A stretch of DNA of 47,500 bases from Bigelowiella natans CCMP2755 (lineage: Eukaryota > Cercozoa > Chlorarachniophyceae), in contig ADNK01000640.1 in the NCBI GenBank assembly GCA_000320545.1, positions 1 to 47,500 of the forward strand. Direction: 5' to 3'. The notes under the pieces were generated by a model that saw only the letters and a list, made by a program, of their open reading frames with translations, was not told the origin of the DNA and made no database searches. The translations under genes and the position numbers were made by a program. Shown piece after piece: positions 42,811 through 47,500 of the stretch; the stretch's first letter is position 1, and each line of letters opens with the position of its first letter.

Positions 42811-45059
42811 TTATATAACGAACAGGTGTACTAATTCACTGTGAGCATGGAAATAACCGCGCTATTGTGGCAGCTGCTGCATACCTCATGATAAAATTTA
42901 AGTGGCCACTAAATAAGGTGGTGACAGACCGTAGTGAGTGTGAGGCATTCGTTTCATAAATCACGAAAAACATGCACATTCTCCTCTTCTCTGTTCTCTT
43001 CTGCATAGAGATGAACGCACTGATACATAAGACGTGTTTGCGCCCGTGTCTGAATTTCGTGGTTTTGTGATTGTATTCTTTGATAACTGACTTAATTTTT
43101 GTTTCTCCTTCCTCCCTGTCGAAATGTCCTCTTTTCAGTGTTTGGAGCTAATATCGTTCCATCGTTCGGAAATAAACCCGAAAGGGTATTTTCTCTCCCA
43201 GCTTGCTCAAATCCAACGGCAGCTCAAAATAGACACACCTACGCCCCAGGCGAAAGTAGGAACTAATATCTAGTAATGGTTATGTTCAATAAGGCTGGAT
43301 TTCCGACTCATATACAGAATATACCTCGAATTTAAACACACACACAAACACAAACACACACGTGTAAACATGCATGACTACATGCAATTATAACATATTT
43401 GAAGAATCTGTGGGAGCATAACTCTATCATATCACTCAGACAACCTCTTCGGAAGTAGAGCAACGATGGTAATCCCAGATGAAAATCCCATTTTTAAAGC
43501 TGACGTCATTCTAGTCAACACCGAATGTATTCCGCTAAATGACTCTTCCTGAACTCACCCCAGGATATGCGGAAAACACACACACACACACACGCTCGCA
43601 CGCATGTATATTCATCCATCATCAGGTTGGCAACTCCAACGTCTAATTTAGAGGCGACTATACAAAATACCTTTATTAACGGTAAGGCATGCACCCACAC
43701 CCGTATGGCCTCGTCGGCGTGATGATTACAGCCTATTTTAACCTGTTCCGTCAAGCTTTTGCACCTATCAATTTCGATTCTCCCACTCTTTCGTTCTGCC
43801 TTTCCCCCACTGTTTACCTTGGTTGTCGTTCTCTTTCGTGCATCTTTGCCCCTGTTTTTCTCGGTTATCATACGATAAATCGGCCCCCCTCTATGTGTCC
43901 TCTCCCCATCCTCCGCATGCAGGGCATGTCGTATTTGACTTTGAGCCAGCTACTAGTATCGCTCGCCCTTTTGTGCATCAAAGTCCGCCGAAAAGTTTCC
44001 GAATGGGTCGGGGATCGGTCTTTAAGAGAAAGCCGAAGATGAATACTTCGATGCCACAGCAAAGTAGAGTGAAATGGCGTGACCAGAAGATTATGGTTGT
44101 CATCACGTCTAACAGATAATACAAAATAACATGCCTGCCGACAATAAACAGCTCTAAAGGGCGATTAGTCGCTGTTAATATCCATTGTTCACGGCAATAT
44201 TTTGGCAGAAATCAATAGTGATCAAATCGGGGTGCCACTATGGTGAGTTCAAGAGCGGATCGCGGGTAAGCTTTTGCACGTCCATTCATACAAGCGCACA
44301 CGCACGTGTCCACGTGCATGCTTCATATGTATTCCCCGTACATTATATGATTGTACGACTTTCCTCGTGATGTGCAGCCCCATACGCCGATATTGCGTGG
44401 AGGTAGCGGCGTGGCAGCCACATCATCATCCTTTGCTTCGGAACCTGCTGCGCCAAAGGCGGCAGTTAGGCCATCAACCCCAAAAGATTCTGTCAAGGTT
44501 TCCAGCAAGTGGAAGCCGCCAACTCTCAACATTCAATCTCCAGAGATTAAAAGAATCAGAGACTTCTCGCATAACAACAGCAACTGCCACCCTTTTGAGC
44601 CAAGGATGAAGCGGGTACTTGCACAGCATCACGCCCGATTCCCTTGGCTATAGTGCGGACGTAGCTTCAAACATTTGCCTTCGCCTGGCGCACAGACTAG
44701 TCACACTTTGCTGAATGTTATCGAATTAATCAGGTCCAAACACCGATGCAAATAAAGTCAAGGAGCTTCACACCCATGAGGAAGAAGCAGCTCCAACCGA
44801 TTAGCTTAACGCCTGAATTCGACCAGAGCGACAAGCAGAGCTCATCCTCGCCAGTGGTCTCAATGACCAACCTCACCCCCCCTCCTCTCTTCATCGATGA
44901 GGGGGTGATGGTTGAAGGTGATCGAGTCACCGAGAAAGAACCCGTGAGGCCATCAACTCCTTTTTCATTAAAGACATATGCCGATCGTGCAGCCAGAGCG
45001 ATAAATGACCGTTCTCCGCGCACACAAATTCCCTTGAGCGCTAGGTATATATATTTATA

Positions 45060-45114
<55 letters not shown>

Positions 45115-46573
45115 CATACAGTACTTGCTTGCGCATAGAGGACGATTGAACAAATCAATCCGCGTAAATAAAACTTTGAATTTTGTAAGTTTATGTGCGG
45201 GGGTGTGTGAGTTTGTTATTGTATCTTCATCTCTCGATACTCAATATGTTGGTGATAATTTTGGAAACGCCATTCTTAGGCATTCCGCTCGTAATAGCAG
45301 CCGCCGACCTTCCAGGAGGTGTTATTTGCATGATACATATATTATGTCTGCGTGTGCGTGTGTGTAAATTTTACATACTTACGTTCTTGTTCGACGATTG
45401 TTCGTATACCTCTACAGCCGTATGACGATGTCCTGGGAGCTAAAGCCAAGTAAGGGGGAGAACGGTGTTGGGCGAGGGGAGAGAGTCAGAGAAACCAGAT
45501 GTAATAGAGTGTCCCATCGAAACAGTTTAGAATTTGGACAGAAACCTCTTTTTCTCTCTCTCTTCAGGCAGTAACAAGTCTATAGAGTCCAAACCGATCA
45601 GGAAGAAGCCGACAACAACAGAAAAAATTAGATATTCTAGTTCAGAGCTAAGTAAAATGACCGAGGCCACAAATGGGTCCATGAGGTATTGTTATATTAG
45701 CATAGCATGCTCGTTGTGGTTACACCCGTGTAGGGATGGTGGTGATGATAGCTGGCGATGTACGTTGCCACGATGATGAAGCAGAATCACCGCCTTGAGG
45801 TGGCCTCGTGCGACTCTATCCTTCTTGCTCGCTCAATTTCTTACGCGAGCGTTCTTTTGATATCAGCCCGTCTTTGTTAAGACTTAAATATTCAAAAGTC
45901 CATAGGAACGATTTAGCGCCCAGGTATGAGTCGAAAGTCCTCCAACCAAGTCAAAGAACAATGCGATGATGATGATGATGATGATGATGTGAACGATTGA
46001 CAATGATCTAGTTCGAAATCTATAACTCTTGATACAGTAATTCCAAATACTTCCATGTGCCCTTGTCCCTCACGTCTCGGGTGGAATGGCTAGTCTAATT
46101 CATCATCATGAAATGCGTTGTCAGGCTTACGCCCCAGTCGGGGAGACGGGCCCAAGTGCGATGTAGATCTCGCATTGCGCCCATGAATAGCAGAATGGCG
46201 ATAAGGTCTAAACATCCCCCTCCCCTCCCCGCTTTCTTGCTTCTTGGTCTTCATGTTTCAAGACCTTCTGACGACATTTTAGAGCAGGAATGAGTGCTTG
46301 TGTGATGAATGTATTTGATACTCTTCCCATTCCCCACTTTTCCCGGTCGCAATTTGTTGCCACAGAATCGATCAAACCGATGTTCATTCCTCTGAGATGG
46401 GCTTCCCCAGTGGAACCTCCTTCTCACTGACCTCTGCTCGATTGGGAGGTGTCCAGAGCAGAAAGAATGGCGGTGGTAGCGGCATAAGCGCCAGAAAGAT
46501 CAGTTCTGTTCATGGCAGCGGCAAGAAAGGCCGCCAACGTCTAGGGTTCGCTTTCCGCTCCCCGAGGAAATGA
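41466..46573 (+). CDS. Unrecognised disordered basic protein, 11 exons, 493 aa
   Basis: Exons 41466-41579, 41738-41779, 42509-42581, 43139-43255, 43923-44095, 44209-44265, 44378-44614, 44734-45044, 45418-45449, 45568-45685 and 46366-46573 join in one frame (1482 nt) with GT-AG introns and matching phases. The first 150 residues may fold (LFDGKGTRIGYLQKFIDAG, VVFDFEPATSIARPF); the rest is Ser/Pro/Lys/Arg-rich and likely disordered. A motif VRPSTP occurs twice (exons 7 and 8), and exons 2 and 3 both begin LFDG. There are many possible proline-directed phosphorylation sites (STP, LTP, FTP, QTP). No membrane helix or signal peptide. Family unknown; a cytoskeletal or nuclear scaffold is only a guess from composition. 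Introns carry (AT)n tracts at about 41787-41839 and 45045-45112 and GT tracts at about 41885-41909 and 42777-42806. Confidence 0.7.
41787..41839. repeat. (AT)n microsatellite in intron
   Basis: A TA/AT tract of about 45-50 bp just after the donor of exon 2 of the 11-exon gene. A similar (AT)n tract lies at about 45045-45112 directly after the donor of exon 8. Confidence 0.9.
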
Positions 46574-47500
46574 CAGCAGAGCAAAACGTTCACCACTTCC
46601 TGAAATCCAGGCTTGCAACGGAGACGCAGCAGCAATGAATCGGGAAAATAAAAGGATAGGAAGATAGATCGCAATGCGAGACCAGAGGTTTCATGACAGC
46701 ACACACATGCTGATGTGGTATTTCCACCTACATGCAGTTGTTCTCTATTCAATTTGAGTGCTCTCATGTTGAGACACCAGCTTTAGCTGTGTTTGCAGGA
46801 TGGTGATTTGTGAACATGATCATGTTTGGCACGATAACACGCATATAGTCTATTCATCTGTTTCTACGTGCCCTCCATGCATCGTGTGGATGTGCGCGAG
46901 CTTTCTTGCTGCACAGCAATTCTAACATTTGCGACAGCAGGATCCATCGTGCAGTGATGCTGACACAGGTGATGATGCATGCTAGCATGGCCCATCGTGC
47001 TTGTTGGCAGCTACAATGCGCGTGTTGCCACTTGCACGCACATGACGGTGATCCATGCATGATAGACATGCAATACACAACACATGCCAGCACGCTAGCG
47101 TGTCTGATGACCGGCTCCAGCAGGCAGCTAGCTAGCTAGGGCGTCCTAGCTAGCGTCCACAATTGTGCCATCGATCATGTCGCATTGATTTGGCTGACTT
47201 CACAGCCACGCACGCATGTAGCACTTGCTAGTGTGGCTAGTGCGCAAGCAAAGAACTTCAACGTGCCATCGACGTTCTTGCATTGTGCAATTGGCACAAG
47301 CATGACTTGCCGATTGGTCGATCATCTCGGGTCGATCGTTCGGATCTCTGATCTCCCTGGTTAGCTGGGGACTTTGTTTTTCAAGTGCTTGGTTTTGGCA
47401 ACGACCACGCGACGTGCACGTTCTTCCAGTGCCTCTGAGTCGAGCACTCCGGACGCACCGCAGCAAGGTTTTCAAAGGTGATGCGTGCCTGCGTGATTCA
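46574..47500. other. Intergenic region at right edge
   Basis: After the stop at 46573. From about 46960 it is rich in GCTAGC, AGCTAGCTAGGG and GCATGC palindromes, like the spacers at 3.5, 17.6 and 24.6 kb. No exon chain, RNA gene or element was recognised. Confidence 0.5.

Noticed and set aside
43186-43201. 16-nt intron GTATTTTCTCTCCCAG
   Set aside because: Too short to splice; reading through gives a frame that joins correctly to exon 43923-44095.

Overview
This is a eukaryotic nuclear window, not a bacterial one. It has spliceosomal genes with many short GT-AG introns and microsatellites throughout (CA/GT, GA/CT, AT, trinucleotides, poly-G). By following reading frame and splice phase by eye I could assemble four multi-exon host genes almost completely. 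One encodes a centriole protein of the CPAP/SAS-4 family, so the organism builds centrioles or flagella. Together with a THH1/TOM1/TOM3-type membrane protein and a secreted serine carboxypeptidase, this suggests a flagellated protist or alga. I cannot name the lineage.

Layout. 1-3251: 3' exons of a TOM1-like 7TM gene (+). 4290-11861: CPAP/SAS-4 gene (-), 24 exons, about 1163 aa, with the C-terminal TCP10 beta-sheet domain. 12537-17115: S10 serine carboxypeptidase (+), 19 exons, 502 aa, catalytic triad intact, divergent from CPAP. 18246-21629: 15-exon gene (-), 386 aa, not recognised. 41466-46573: 11-exon gene (+), 493 aa, disordered, not recognised.

The middle, 21.7-40.7 kb, is accessory. 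Three related AT-rich elements (A 21750-23293, B about 24965-26481 inverted, C ending at 40684) share the palindromic end TTAAGAAACAGTTCTTAA, a 67-bp minisatellite and a 159-bp satellite. A and B face each other around an intact gene for a membrane-anchored protein with two tandem NTF2/SnoaL-like domains, plus the 3' exons of an ankyrin gene cut off beside B. Between B and C lies a compositionally distinct gene-dense block (26482-37245). It carries a DUF378 membrane protein, several orphan proteins rich in Cys, His, Met and Phe, a very large AAA+-like ATPase whose Walker A lysine reads as glutamate, and a hairpin with arms of about 270-290 bp. Next to C is a gene fusing a 2-oxoglutarate/Fe(II) oxygenase-like domain to a SET methyltransferase-like domain.

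The most interesting part is 26.5-40.7 kb: a probable integrated virus-like or giant mobile element whose genes may use introns, with a possible chromatin-modifying 2OG-SET protein and hairpin-type element ends. No integrase, transposase, polymerase or capsid gene was recognised, so its class is open. All exon coordinates were derived by eye from splice motifs and phase; none is supported by transcript data.
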